In this document: piece after piece, positions 34,448 to 45,375 of the stretch
Numbering within the stretch: position 1 is the first letter of the stretch
Layout: the number at the start of each line of letters is the position of its first letter
Assembly: GCA_030248195.1 (NCBI GenBank)
Contig: JASAND010019798.1
Location: 1 to 64,000 of the forward strand
DNA length: 64,000 nt
DNA from: Trissonchulus latispiculum
Taxonomy: Eukaryota > Nematoda > Enoplea > Enoplida > Ironidae
Direction of reading: 5' to 3'
Translations under genes and position numbers: made by a program
Notes under the pieces: model-generated
What the model saw: only the letters and a program-made list of their open reading frames with translations
What the model was told of the DNA's origin: nothing
The model's database searches: none

Positions 34448-34767
34448 TCATGTGCTGCCATAGTAAATCCAGTACGCAATGTTGGATATGACAAATAGTA
34501 TTGGGTAGATGAACACGTAAGCAGTGTCAATTTTTAAGGCCAAATTTTTGTAGGTTTTGTCGGATAGGGTTTTGGAGGTTTTCCGTTTCGGTTTCACGAC
34601 CGGTTTTCGGGGAGGGGGCGGGGACCACCGGACTAGAAGGGTTTCTTCCGGATTTCCACCGGAAGAAATTCCGCCAAGTCCGTTACTGAATTCTTCCATG
34701 GAAATTTTCGTGCCACTCGACTGCGCTGAGACCCGTGACGTTCGACACCGGCAAACTTTGTCGATAT
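34448..34767 (-). CDS. Ion-channel gene, exon 6 (M3-M4 loop, M4, stop)
   Basis: Acceptor CCTATTTCAG. It encodes a basic, Pro-rich cytoplasmic loop (SPPPPRKPVVKPKRK) and the M4 helix ending IAYWIYYGST, then TGA. The loop is a likely site for cytoskeletal or trafficking contacts in this family. Confidence 0.88.
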
Positions 34768-37700
34768 CTGAAATAGGATAAAAAGAAAACAATGTAAAGA
34801 ATTCCTACTTTCATTCAGAATCTTTGAAATATTACAAAGTTAAAAACTCAAAGGTCGGTTTATACTCCAACGGAGAACGGGTGAACGGAACGGAGAATCA
34901 GTTCAAAAATAGTATCACAGGATCATGTTTACGTAAGCTGTGAACGTAGCAGCGGTTAAATGGATCCGTAAAAAACGTTGAAACTTAGAAAAATGTCAAG
35001 TTAAATTTTGGTTAACTTAGAGTTCTTCTGTGTGTAAATTTTTAAGGTTTTTTTCAGTATTTCTTATGCTAAATTATTCCGTATAGCTAAATAATTGTAT
35101 CCAGGGGATAGTAACAGACAAAGTCAGGAGTCAGGGCTAGATTTACTAACATTTATTATGTTTTTATAGAAATCTGCCCGAAATCTAGAAGTCTGGACAG
35201 TAAATGCTTGCTTACTGTTATGGGATATGGGCTGGGGGGTGGCGCTAATCTGAGTTTGCTGTGGGGGCGGGGGTTGGGGGTAGGGCTGAAGAATGCTGGA
35301 GTGTTCCAATGGAAAGGTGGGGCCCTTGATTCGATTGCATAACCAGGTCACAACGGTGTCTTCGATGCAGCTGAGCAAAAGGAACCCTGAAACAAAAGTC
35401 AAGTCAGCAAAATTAAACGTTAGCGTCAGACAAAAAGAGTAGGGCTGTAACTTCTTTAAAAGGTTCATTTTTGGTAAATATAAAGTTCAATCTACATTTT
35501 CTCTTGCACAGTTAAGGTGTGTCGCCTTAAGTCCTTAGGGACCTGAAATTTTAAGTACAGTAACTTTTACTATTTTTTCTTCTTTAGTTCCCTCTTGCTT
35601 GGGTTTAGCTGCGACTGAGCCCTTAAAAATTCCAAGCATCAAGATAAAAACTTTAGTGACTAATGAAATTCTGACTAGTGAAATTCTGACTAATGCGATT
35701 CTGACTGATGAAAGTAGACGACTCAATGCTTTGCTCTTTCTTGAAATAATCCGAGAATCCATTTTCTGACCTAACTTGGCTTCAACCATATTAAAGAGAA
35801 AGAAAAAGTTATCCAACCCACGTGACTTGACTTGACTTGTGCCGACTCGTTTTATCTACGTAGAGTATTTCCACAAAATAGAATTAAGATACAATTAAAT
35901 CGGCACAAAGTGCTCAAAAATTGCTTTTGACTTAAACCCTTTGTCAAAGAATCAGTGACACACAGTTCATGATTGAATAAATTGGGCAGAAGAAAAAGCT
36001 TATGCTTTGCATCTCTGGCTTAGCCAAAAGTTCAACCCGTTTGCCTTTTTGTCAGGTCAAACTAATTAAAGAACGACAGAAAGTTGCACACCACCAAACG
36101 TTCGGGAAAATAGGACACCTTTCGCAACTCGAACACGCAGTCTTTCGGCTCAACGCTCAAGCCTGCTTTAAGCACGGTTTCTGCTTACCAAGAACCAAAA
36201 GCAGCCAAACGTCCAACGCTTTGACGTAGCCCACTTTGGGTATCTGCCGGTGGATGTTGGAGTAGAGGAGCATCAGAGCCAGCAGGAGTGAGGCTCGAAG
36301 CTGAAGTCGGGAGGTCCGGGTCTCCAAACCCATGGTATTGTAGAGCCAAGATATGAAAAGGATTAGGTAGGACGGGGTGTAGGCGTGGAGTAGGTACCAA
36401 CCGTTCAGTCGTTTGAATTTCAGCATCACATACAGGACATGGGAGGGTACGCCGTCGTCTGTCTAAAGCAGAGAGTAATAGAAGAAAAAAGAGTAAAAGT
36501 AGTTGTTATGTTGCTCTTCTTTTGGTTGAGATTAAATGGATTAAAATTCGTCCTTGCAAATTTATTTAGTTAAAATTAAAATTGAACAGCTGATAACAAT
36601 TGAGAGAGTAAAAATAAACAGAAAAAAGTAAAAGTAGTGGTAACGTAACCTTCTTTCGGTTGAGATTACCTAAATGGATTAGATGAAAATTCGTTCTTGC
36701 AAATTCACTTGAATTAGTTAAATTAAAATTGAACAGCTATTATATAACAGTCACAAATCTAGCCCTGCTGATTTTTCATCCGTTTCATGCGACAGTTTTA
36801 AGGATTCTATAATAAAATGGTGCATAGTTCTGATTTTGAGGTTCACCAAATTGTTAATAAACAGAGGTTTTTTGGACCATTAGAATTTTGAAAGAGTTCG
36901 ATCAAGGCCGCTTCGAAGACTGGAAATCGGAATATTAACGGAAAAATGAAAAAACACCGGTGATTCACCCCTCAGTAAGCTGTCAAATCCGTTAGCATGC
37001 ACTCTGATTACGCTGAGATGTCTCACTTTCACGGACTCGGATTTCCCATTTACATGAGGGATCTTTAATATCCTTTCGATTTTAATCAACTGATTGAAAA
37101 CCCGGCACTTACTGCCTCTCGTTTTGTGGTCGTATTGGCTATCAGGGTATGCTGGGCGGTCCTAGGGATACTGGGGAACAGATTTGAGACAATGGTTCCT
37201 TGCTTTATCCAGTCTAAAGGCACATGGTTTGCGTCTTCCTCAGCTACTTTCATGGCAATGAAACAGCGAGCTTCGTCCATTGGGAATTTCCTGAAATAGG
37301 AGAAAAATTGATATCAGTAGAATGTTTAGACTTAATGTTAATATTTGGCTACAAAATAGATAATTTGATAAATAACAGTAAATTAAAGTTTTTATAACGT
37401 TTTGGGAGTTAATGGTAAAGAATAAACCTCCAAACTACCTTGTATGCAAAATCGAAAACAGAAAATTTTTCGACTCCCCTTAGTACCACCCCCTTGCGAA
37501 TCGAAAAAAATTGAATTTAGCGAAATCGAAAACTTGCGATATTTGAACTCAGTGTGGCCGCAAACCTGTCCATAGGTACCAAATTTTTTAGCTGGATTAG
37601 CCAAGTTTCAAAATTTTAGCACTGGAAGGGTAATCTTAGAAAGATCTGACAAAGTTAATTACTAGTCATAAACACAGTCCCATATACCACGGAACGGAAA

Positions 37701-40166
37701 TTGACCGGAAAATAATTCTAAGTTGCCAAAATTTTTGAAAAATGCTAAAATCACGTGTCTGATCAGGAATCTGAATCTGATGTCGGAGTCGAAATTTCAA
37801 CCTAAGCTGTAAATTAAATAAATAAAAAGCTAAGGAACGTCGTCCAATCTATAAACGGGACCCCGTTTAAAACCCCAGGGAAAAATTTCCAAAAATTCCC
37901 CGTTGCAGCTAAGCTTTAACCCCGTTGTCTGACGGGGGTTTCTAGTTTTTGATGCTTTCAAAAGACTATACTTTTGTAACAGCCTTAACATAAAGCTAGT
38001 TGGGAACTATATGTCTTTTATGTACTATAACGTATATGTGTTGCTTACAGTAAGCTCATGTGGCAGCCATGAAAAAACTTGTCTTTAATAAGAAAGGAAA
38101 GCTTTACACTAACTGACGGGAAAAATTTTAGTCATCATAAAAACTAACCCCGACAGAAATCCCGTCTAGAACGGTTTTATCAACGGGGTCCCGTTGTAAT
38201 TTGGACGACGTTCCTAATCCAGAGCGGAGATCGAACCTTCTGATTTCAGGGCTCCCGTTGAGCGAACTATTGCTCAGCCACTCCAACCAGACCGATTTCA
38301 ACCTTTCTAGAGAAAACTTGGTTCAACCTCAGCGCTTCAGATAAACTTCAAAAGGTTAAAACTAGCGCAAACAGAGTAGTCTCACTCTCTAGAGTAGCTG
38401 AGTGGTAGCATCTGAAAATCAGCGGTTCGATCCCCGACCTGTACACTTTTCTTCACATCTTTCAATCCTGATTTCAACCTTTCACAACCTTTTATGTCAA
38501 CACATTCAGACGTACTCCAGTTTCATATGACAGGGCACAACCAGGGTGTACTTGACTGACAGTTCCACTTCTCCGTTGATGGTAAACTTGAACTCCTGCT
38601 TCGGGTAGGGCAGATTTGCCACCGTGGCAGAATCGGCGGAAAGAAAGTCTAGAATGGGGGACCAGAGCTTCTCGAAATATTTACTGGCAATAAATTTGAA
38701 GCTCCGAGTACAGGGTTTTCTTCCGTTGGCTTCCAACGCTTCAACTAGTCTGAAACAAGACTAAAAACATTACTAAAACAGTATCATGAGATTCATTTTC
38801 CTAAAGTTTCATAAAAAACCAGGCGTCAAATTTAAAAAATGTCTTGGTGTAAATCGAACCCCAACCGGTCAATAGGCTATCGCCCTAACCACTAGGATAT
38901 TCCTATCGGACATTGACAGCCAAGCTTTTACTTATTGACTTAAGGGGGGGGGGTCGCTTTTTTTGGACGATTATTCGACCTTCTCCGATTTTGCTCATTT
39001 TTACATATTTTGCACTTCCAATGGGTCCGCGAAACAAGACAAGTTGGTTTTGTGCAATATTGCTTCTATCGTTCTGTACAGTCCTTCAAAGGTGACTCCG
39101 ACATGTGTTAAACATAGGAAAATGAAAAAGTTAAGGTAAAAAAGTTTGTGTCCAAAAATTTTTTCGCTGTGTAAGAGACTCAGCTCTGAAATTTTTTCAC
39201 CCTTGTTAAGGACATAATGTAGAGTGCAGCGAGTGACTTTGGTGCAATTCTGCTGAGAATTAAAATTTTGGCAAAGTTTTAAAGTCAAAATTTGTGAAAA
39301 TTCCTAGTTTGGCTATTTGCCAAAATTCCAATTCTCAACAGAATTGCACCAAAGTCACTCGCTGCACTCTACATTATGTCCTTAACAAGTGTGAAAAAAT
39401 TTCAGAGCTGAGTCTCTCACACAGCGAAAAAATTTTTGGACACAAACTTTTTACCTTAACTTTTTCATTTTCCTATGTTTAACACATGTCGGAGTCACCT
39501 TTGAAGGACTGTACAGAACGATAGAAGCAATATTGCACAAAACCAACTTGTCTTGTTTCGCGGACCCATTGGGAGTACAAAATATGTAAAAATGAGCAAA
39601 ATCGGAGAAGGTCGAAAAATAGCCCAAAAAAAGCGACCCCCCCCCCTTAATAACGTTTTGCATTGAACAGCTAATTAAGTTAAAAAAGAATTTTTAGATA
39701 AATGCACTAGCACTGTCATAAATTTAAATTTAATCACAATTTAAATAATTTAACATTAGAAGAACTGATGCTTGCCTGTGGGAGACAGCAAACTAACCAA
39801 AACAGAAAATAAAAATCTGAGCCAAGCCGGGAATCGAACCCGGGCCTGTCGCTCGCTGACCCGGCAAGAAATAACTGCGCTAACTTCATACCGTTCATCC
39901 TTCCAGTAGGAAGTAATGAAAAGACATATCCCTGCGTGCCGGTCGGCTTCATTGATATCCTGAACTTTCTCCAGATGAATACTTAATTCAACCGGAGTTC
40001 GTTTGGCGGGTCGTCGGGAAAACTCACCACCCGAGGCGTCCAAAATTTCCTGAATTGTGATGCAGTCCGGAGTGTCTTCGGCCTGTAGCGGCAGTTTTGC
40101 CACTGCAAACCGTTGCAATAGAGTTGCAATTAGCAATAGGATTGCAGTCACCTGCTTTGCAGACAT
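34448..40166 (-). CDS. Cys-loop ligand-gated ion channel subunit, anion-channel clade, divergent
   Basis: Six exons (40,166-39,892; 38,749-38,516; 37,290-37,113; 36,462-36,189; 35,386-35,216; 34,767-34,448) join through GT-AG introns in phases 2,2,0,1,1 to give 483 aa. An in-frame TAG just upstream supports the ATG at 40,166. Residues 1-23 are a signal peptide. W88-x-D-x-R92, the G151-containing strand and a Cys-loop with exactly 13 residues (C165 to C179, with FPMD inside) define the extracellular domain. M1 follows YLLHAYTPS; M2 runs from R281 (0') with L290 at 9'; PKVGYVKALDVW leads into M3; M4 ends ISNIAYWIYY. The R0' and PKV-x-YVKA-x-D-x-W motif place it with GABA-A/glycine/glutamate-gated chloride receptors. 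Odd points are Gln at 2', Arg at 4', no Pro-Ala at -2'/-1', and WSPI in place of the usual W-x-P-D. Its ligand is unknown. Confidence 0.9.
35216..35386 (-). CDS. Ion-channel gene, exon 5 (second half of M3 and start of loop)
   Basis: Acceptor TTTGTTTCAG, donor AACA|GTAAGC. It encodes GFLLLSCIEDTVVTWL, the inner half of M3, then a Pro/Gln-rich segment (PQPPPPQQTQ) of the cytoplasmic loop. Confidence 0.87.
35660..35715. repeat. 15-bp tandem repeat in intron 4
   Basis: GAAATTCTGACTAAT repeats about 3.5 times with small changes. It lies between exons 5 and 4 of the ion-channel gene and gives rise to a short spurious frame. Confidence 0.75.
36075..36175. repeat. Decayed tRNA-like SINE copy in intron 4
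   Basis: GTTGCACACCACCAAACG through GCTCAACGCTCAAGCC aligns with 42,290-42,370 (GTTGCACCCCACCAAGC to CTCAACGCGCAGCC), the tail and tRNA-like head of a SINE on the minus strand. Confidence 0.45.
36189..36462 (-). CDS. Ion-channel gene, exon 4 (pre-M1 to M3)
   Basis: Acceptor TCTGCTTTAG in phase 0, donor GTTCTTG|GTAAGC in phase 1. It encodes the last ligand-domain strand (YVMLKFKRLNGWY), M1, M2 with its Arg ring start and extracellular Arg301, and half of M3. It is the most diagnostic exon for the anion-channel clade. Confidence 0.9.
37113..37290 (-). CDS. Ion-channel gene, exon 3 (second Cys-loop cysteine onwards)
   Basis: Acceptor CCTATTTCAG, donor GAGGCA|GTAAGT. The codon for Glu170 is split at its 5' junction; then FPMDEARC completes the Cys-loop. 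VPLDW corresponds to the loop after it, usually V-x-x-x-W in the family. Loop C is short and lacks the usual aromatic cluster. Confidence 0.87.
37834..38214. mobile_element. 381-bp MITE with TAA target duplication
   Basis: GGAACGTCGTCCAA and its mirror are flanked by TAA at 37,831-37,833 and 38,215-38,217. The next boxes ACGGGACCCCGTT are also mirrored. The TWA duplication fits PIF/Harbinger. It lies in intron 2 of the ion-channel gene. Confidence 0.75.
38380..38490 (+). repeat. tRNA-derived SINE-like element
   Basis: An A-box-like TAGCTGAGTGGTAGC and a B-box GGTTCGATCCC are followed by CTTTTCTTCACATCTTTCA and GATTTCAACCTTTCA. The same tail follows a different tRNA-like head at 42,950-43,080 on the minus strand, so this is a repeat family and not a tRNA gene. 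It lies in intron 2. Confidence 0.65.
38516..38749 (-). CDS. Ion-channel gene, exon 2 (ligand-binding domain to first Cys)
   Basis: Acceptor CTTGTTTCAG, donor CTGGA|GTACGT. It encodes KYFEKLWSPILDFLSADSA, the loop A region in which the normal Asp and Asn are not at their usual places. INGEVELSVKYT, the strand leading to the Cys-loop, follows, then C165. Confidence 0.87.
38944..39646. mobile_element. TTAA-flanked foldback element, poly-G TIR type, copy 2
   Basis: TTAA is at 38,940-38,943 and 39,647-39,650. A G run followed by TCGCTTTTTTTGG is mirrored at the right. Nearly the whole 703 bp folds back on itself around 39,290 with arms of about 340 bp that differ at few positions, suggesting a young copy or gene conversion. 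It lies in intron 1 of the ion-channel gene. Confidence 0.85.
39825..39900 (-). repeat. tRNA-like SINE head abutting the exon 1 splice donor
   Basis: Read on the minus strand, GTTAGCGCAGTT resembles an A-box and GGTTCGATTCCC is a perfect B-box. The acceptor stem does not close, so it is not a functional tRNA. It starts within about 10 bases of the GTATGAAG donor of exon 1. Confidence 0.5.
39892..40166 (-). CDS. Ion-channel gene, exon 1 (start, signal peptide)
   Basis: ATG at 40,166 is preceded in frame by TAG. SAKQVTAILLLIATLLQRFA is a signal peptide. VELSIHLEKVQDINEADRHA matches the first long strands of the receptor domain, and ITSYWKDER the W-x-D-x-R motif. Donor GAACG|GTATGAAG. Confidence 0.85.
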
Positions 40167-42080
40167 GACGGGCTAACATTAAGCATTCGCAATTGAATTG
40201 ATGTTTAATAAAAATTTTACAGAAAATACAGAAGAAGCCAAATTGAGTGAAAACTAAATGGATAACAAGTTTGCAGAGAAAATGTCTATAAAGACTGAGT
40301 TCAGTTTCTAGAAATCCCGCCAATTAAATAATAATTAATTAGATAATGCACAGAGACGTGTCAATTGTCACACTTATCAGGTCCTAAAAATAGTACATAA
40401 GTGGATGTGTATATATATGCGTAGACATAAAAACTACCGCTTTAGCTAAACTTTAGAAAGTTCGTCCTCGAATATTTTTTAATATCCTAAATATAATAGT
40501 AGAAAGCTCCGCTTTAATTTTACTTTGGATTCGATTATAATTTTCATCACATTTGATTTGATGTCAATTGATTTGATTGTTCGAGTCGAGATGTCTGCGC
40601 TGACCTGAAGTTAACATTAACTCTAACTTTGCCATCTGAATTGACCAAAAGCACATTGCATCAGACAACCCGCTATGTATATATGTAGTTCAAAAATCGC
40701 AAAGAAATAGAATAAAATGGCTAGAAACCACGTTAATTTGATTTTTCATCTTCTCAATTCATTTATGAGTATCTACATTTTGTGGAAATATGACCGTAAG
40801 CTCAAATCATAGGAAATTACACCATGCGCGCCAAGCTCAAACAGCTGTTGTGCACAAACGTTAATTTAGGATCCACCATTTGTCGAAATTTAGGAAGCCA
40901 CTTAAAACTCCGGTTTAATTCGGGGCAAAAATCTCAGGGGAGCTTTTTAGGAGAGAATGGGGAAGAAAACCCCAAAAAATAGCTGAAACCTAATGAGCAA
41001 GATTTGTAACTGTGCAGGCAGACGTTAGCTTGAACGTTCCCACAACAAAAAACTATCATTAATTAAATTAATTATGCACATAAACGAAATTATTGGAACA
41101 AAAGGGACATAAAATCAGCGGTTTTGGAATTTATGATCGTAGCCAAAGCTTCAGACTTAGCAGACTAGAATAAAGTATAAACTAAGACTGTGCCGTAGAC
41201 GTACATATAGAAAAGTTCTGTTTGGGCGAAAAGGTGCAAGTTCGATTGACGCCACACGGAGTTTCAAGAACAAAACCAAAAGATAAAATGTTTTATCCCA
41301 CGTTGAGAAGAATTATATATATATACCTACACATCTTCATAATTTCATTTATACTAATTGATTTTGCTCTTTGCTATTAAGGGGCAATTCTTCTTCTTCT
41401 ACATAAAATAAGACATAAAATAGTTTTCGATATGGTGACTAAGTAACAAATTATTTTAGCTGCAAAAATATCTGGCCAAAATCCAAAAAGTCAAACTTAG
41501 ATTTGTCTCGTCAGAAATGTCAAAATTCGACATAAGGTTTCTGATAAGTCTTACAAAGTTTACATCTACAACAATATCACCCTAAATTGACACAAGTTAC
41601 AAGTTTTGTGCTCTAAAACTAGAAACATCCTGTTGAAATAAAACCTAAAATGTTTCAAAAGAGTACCTAAAATTTCCTCATAGCGCTCCAGGAGTCAGCA
41701 GCCCGTATATTGCTGATTTATCGAACTTGCCAAAAAAATAAAATACTCCCCAATCCATCAAGTTTGCGATTTGTGTTGTCAAAGTCTTGCTAAGTTGTGC
41801 TTAACACCCTCCTTAAGACACTACCCAACTCGTAATGTCTATGTATATGCTTGGTTTCTACTAGCAAGAAAATAGTACAAGCAAATAAGCGTCACACTCT
41901 ATGTAAGGTGATGAGCTAAGACTACTCCTGGGGTCGTCAGGTTTGCGGATAAAAAAAGATCTCGAATTGTATTAAAAAGAAATGTCTAAAGGGCTTTCAA
42001 ATCAGTGTTTTAGAGGTTTTCAAGCTTGTGGCTTTTAGGAATGCCAGCATAGCACATAGGTTGATAATTGGGCATTTCAG
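40167..42080. other. 5' flank of the ion-channel gene; no recognised gene
   Basis: The sequence upstream of the minus-strand gene should contain its promoter, but I cannot identify a TATA box or start site with confidence. ATATATATATACC and similar short AT runs occur. No long frame or family motif was seen. Confidence 0.35.
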
Positions 42081-42084
42081 TCCC

Positions 42085-42210
42085 CAGCCTTATGGCGTAG
42101 GGGTAGCGTATCTGACTCCGGAGCAGAATGGCGCTGGTTCGATCTACGGCTGGGCCAATTCTCGATTTTAGATTCTGATAAAGTTTCCCTCTGTCTCTGA
42201 GGAAGAAACT
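42085..42210 (+). repeat. tRNA-derived SINE-like element (convergent with the next)
   Basis: GGCGTAGGGGTAGCGTATCT carries an A-box-like core, and GGTTCGATCTACGGC a B-box. The anticodon arm region is TGACTCCGGAGCAG. Acceptor ends do not pair, which argues for a SINE head. A tail follows to about 42,260. Confidence 0.55.
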
Positions 42211-42289
42211 TCTCGGCTCCAATTTGCTTTTGGTAAAGTTGGTACAGGTACCAGTTACCTTTCCATCCAGTCAAAGAATGAAAGAAAGT

Positions 42290-42400
42290 TGCACCCCACC
42301 AAGCACCGCCACCCGAAACAATCGGGCACCTGACGGGAATCGAAACTGCGCTCTCCGGTCTCAACGCGCAGCCACTCTACCAACTGAGCCCCACAGGTGC
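42290..42400 (-). repeat. tRNA-derived SINE-like element
   Basis: On the minus strand, GGCTCAGTTGGTAGAGTGGC (A-box) and AGTTTCGATTCCC (B-box) are followed by a tail through GGTGGGGTGCAACTTTC. A decayed homologue is at 36,075-36,175. It faces the element at 42,085 head-out. Confidence 0.55.
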
Positions 42401-42949
42401 TTTAGTGGAATGAGCTTAAAAACCGGAATTCTGATTCAATGTAGCCACATAGGTAGCTATTATGTCGTAGATACTTTCTTAGTATTAACGTTTTAGAATA
42501 CGCGAACCTTCAACCAGGAAGCCCGGGATTACGCCATAACCTTAGGGTCATTAGTTCCCTTTAACAATCTTGGCCATATGCCAAAGTTCTCAGTCAGTAG
42601 GTTGTACTCAGGCATGACGTCTTCAAGGACAATAGCATCGTGTCTTGTGGAAAAAGGAAAAAACTAAATGAAATTGAGAAAGGTTTCACCTATCCGTGAC
42701 CTCACTCACGCAATGCGCGAACGACTGAAACTACCCTCAGCAGAAAGCCAATCTAAATGCTAAACACTAAACAAAAGAAAAGTCCAAAAATTAGATAACC
42801 ACAGGATGCTAAGTTTAAGCTAACCAAAGGATGCTAAGCTAAGATTAATTTTAAATGAAATATGCAATTGCATAACCGTATCAAAATGTCATAAGAGAGA
42901 TTCAAAGCAGCAACCTCTAGTGTACCATTCGAGCATTTGTGCCGCATTG

Positions 42950-43080
42950 GAGTGTACCTGGAAAGGTTGAAATCAGGATCTGAAAGATGTGAAGAAAAGT
43001 GTCCAGGGCGGGGATCGAACCGCCGAGCTTTGGATCTTGAGTAGAGCATTCTACCACTGAGCCACACCTCCGGATAGCAA
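42950..43080 (-). repeat. tRNA-derived SINE-like element
   Basis: On the minus strand, GTGTGGCTCAGTGGTAGAAT and GGTTCGATCCCCGCCCTG are the internal promoter boxes. The body CTTTTCTTCACATCTTTCAG and CTGATTTCAACCTTTCC is shared with 38,430-38,490. Confidence 0.65.
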
Positions 43081-43754
43081 GACAAGTTTTAGCGAAATAC
43101 TAATGTCAGTGTGCATGACATCTCTTTCAACGTTGAGCGGTTGTACGACCTTGTTTAGTTTCACAGTAAATTTGAAACAAAATTAGGGGACCTGTCCAAA
43201 GTTATACCTACCCATGGTTGAAAAATGATGCCAGACAAGAAAAAGTTAAGCATCAAATTACCATCTTTGCACTAATTGGCTCTGAACTTCAAGCATTATT
43301 AAAGAGTCCATCATATCAAACTTTTAGTGAAAGACAGAAAAATTAGAGACTTTCTTAGCAGTTTTTTTTATTTTTCAGCAGGGTCACTTTTTTCTTTAAG
43401 AACCTTGCGACAGGTTCATTAGAACTATATTCTCTACCTTCCCTGTTTAGAGCTTTGATAATGAATGAAAAATGTCAGAGTTAGTTAGTTAGACATACGG
43501 ACAGATTAATTAATTTTTAAAAGCTTACATGGAAAAATTACAAGAGGTTTTAATTTTTGATTTAAAATTTAAAGTTAGTTACGTTAGATCTAAGCAAATG
43601 TAGCTACCGTGGGAGAGGACCGGACAGATTTATAAACCGTAAAAGATTACAGGTCACTTATATAAAAAAATTAAACTGAAAATTTCAATTAAATTTCAAA
43701 ATCATTTTAAGGTATACAAGTAAATTAAGTTTTCACCTTCGTGCAGTAGTAAGC

Positions 43755-43828
43755 TTCGGGTTGGATTCGAACCCACGACTTCCGGATTAACGCTCCGACG
43801 CTGTGCCAACTGAGCTACAAAGGCTGCA
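43755..43828 (-). repeat. tRNA-Asn-like pseudo-tRNA or SINE head
   Basis: On the minus strand, TAGCTCAGTTGGCACAGC and GGGTTCGAATCC are good A and B boxes. The anticodon stem TCGGA/TCCGG encloses GCGTTAA, giving anticodon GTT but with C instead of T at position 33. The acceptor arms (GCCTTTG, CCGAAGC) pair poorly. A degenerate tRNA copy is more likely than a working gene. Confidence 0.5.
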
Positions 43829-43829
43829 G

Positions 43830-45370
43830 TCGCATCAAGCTAGAAGGAGTTCGTATCTAAACTGGAGTGACAATAAACGCACAAATTTTTTGCACATTGA
43901 CAAGACACCAATGTGAACCAGAAATCACCCTATTCAATGGATGAAAGCAAATCAGTGTAGCTCTATGTCAAATCCTTCACATTCCTTTAGCTTCAAAACA
44001 CCACACTGAACCAGGAATTATTTGTGAAAATAATGTGAACCAGGAATCATAAAGAGAAAAATGGAAAAATAGATTCTGTCTCAAGTTTGAGCTCAAAAAA
44101 GTCCAGAAATTTGGTCCTTAAATTTGGCACAAACAAAGCTGGAGAGGATGACCAAGGTTTGAAACTTCAGGCTAGAAGTGGAGGGCTTTAAGGAAGAAAT
44201 GGATTTAAGTTAGACTCAGGTTTTCCGCTTTATTTTTGGAGGGAAGGGGGGGTAGAGAGATAATAAATGAAAAGTGGTCCAGTTTTCCGAGACGCGATTT
44301 GTGATGGATTGTTTTCAGGATGACTGGAGAATTTAAGTCACAAAAAGGGGCCAGAAACCTTGTAACGTAAGAAAGTTCCTGCCCAAACTGATTTTCTGTT
44401 CTTCTACACCTTTTGGTCCGGATATGCGCATCGCTCAATTGTACCGTTTTTGACTCTTACTCATTTTCTCATCCTAATCGTAAATGATTAAGATCTGATT
44501 GAAATATTTGGCTACCACAATGAATTTTTGTAAATCCATTGACGAAATTTGATAGAAATATAAACTGTGTGTTAGCAGTGAAAGTCACAAGTTGAAAATC
44601 CGAACAAATCACTCATAAACTGAAATTCGACGTCCATGCTTTTAGACTGGAACACTGATGTTCTGCAGTGTAAACTACGTTTATTTTAATAATTAGTCCA
44701 ACCAAAATTTGAAATTGCACCACTAATTTTCGAGAAGCAAATCATATTCGTATATAGCTTTGCATGCATATGTTTTCTTAAAAACGAGGTCTTTTAAGGT
44801 ATATATAGCAGTCGTCAAAAAATCGACCAACTTGTACCTTTACCAGGAGTACCTTACTTGAGTCTAACCTTACAGAATAATTAACTGTTCAGAAAGGTTA
44901 GCAGTTGACCAAGAAACTAAGCTATTAGAGACAGCTAAGAGCCAGAAGAAATTACCCTATTTGGGGGTAATGAGAAAGTTCCCTACAGTCTATAATTAGG
45001 CGAACCCGCTTTCGGAAGTTGATTACAGTGTTCTGAGTGTAGACCGAATGAGTTTGTGTTGACTACTGTTTGGCATAATCCAAGCCTATAGCATGGAGCA
45101 AGTCCGGTTAATAGACCTGGGGTGGGCTACATACCGGGTTAAGGGAGCAATCCTGCAAATTTATTTACTAGTCATATATGTATTTCTCACTTAATTTATG
45201 TATTTCTTATATATCCTTCTCTGAACCAAATGTGTCCACAATAAAGAAACAAAAAGGAAAATTCGGTCAGTTTGATTCACAGTTAACAACGGGTCAGCCG
45301 TTAGCGTGCAGAGAATGTGTCACGCTGATAACACATATAGGAAGCCGTTTGTCATGCTTTACGTGGCACG
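43830..45370. other. No recognised feature
   Basis: AT-rich intergenic sequence. Short frames only; no splice-consistent coding block, tandem repeat or clear terminal repeats found. Confidence 0.4.
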
Positions 45371-45375
45371 AGCTT

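Noticed and set aside
35124..35468. Whole 114-codon frame as a single-exon gene
   Set aside because: Only 35,216-35,386 continues the channel protein in phase; the rest is intron read-through.
36880..37089. Possible extra exon of the ion-channel gene (frame with KIERILKIPHVNGKSESVK)
   Set aside because: Exon 3 joins exon 4 in phase 0 and the family alignment needs only a few residues between them. The frame would need an intron of about 22 bp before it. It is intron sequence.
39825..43828. Functional tRNA genes
   Set aside because: Internal promoter boxes are good, but acceptor stems do not pair, anticodon loops are irregular, and two share SINE bodies. They are better explained as SINE heads or pseudo-tRNAs.
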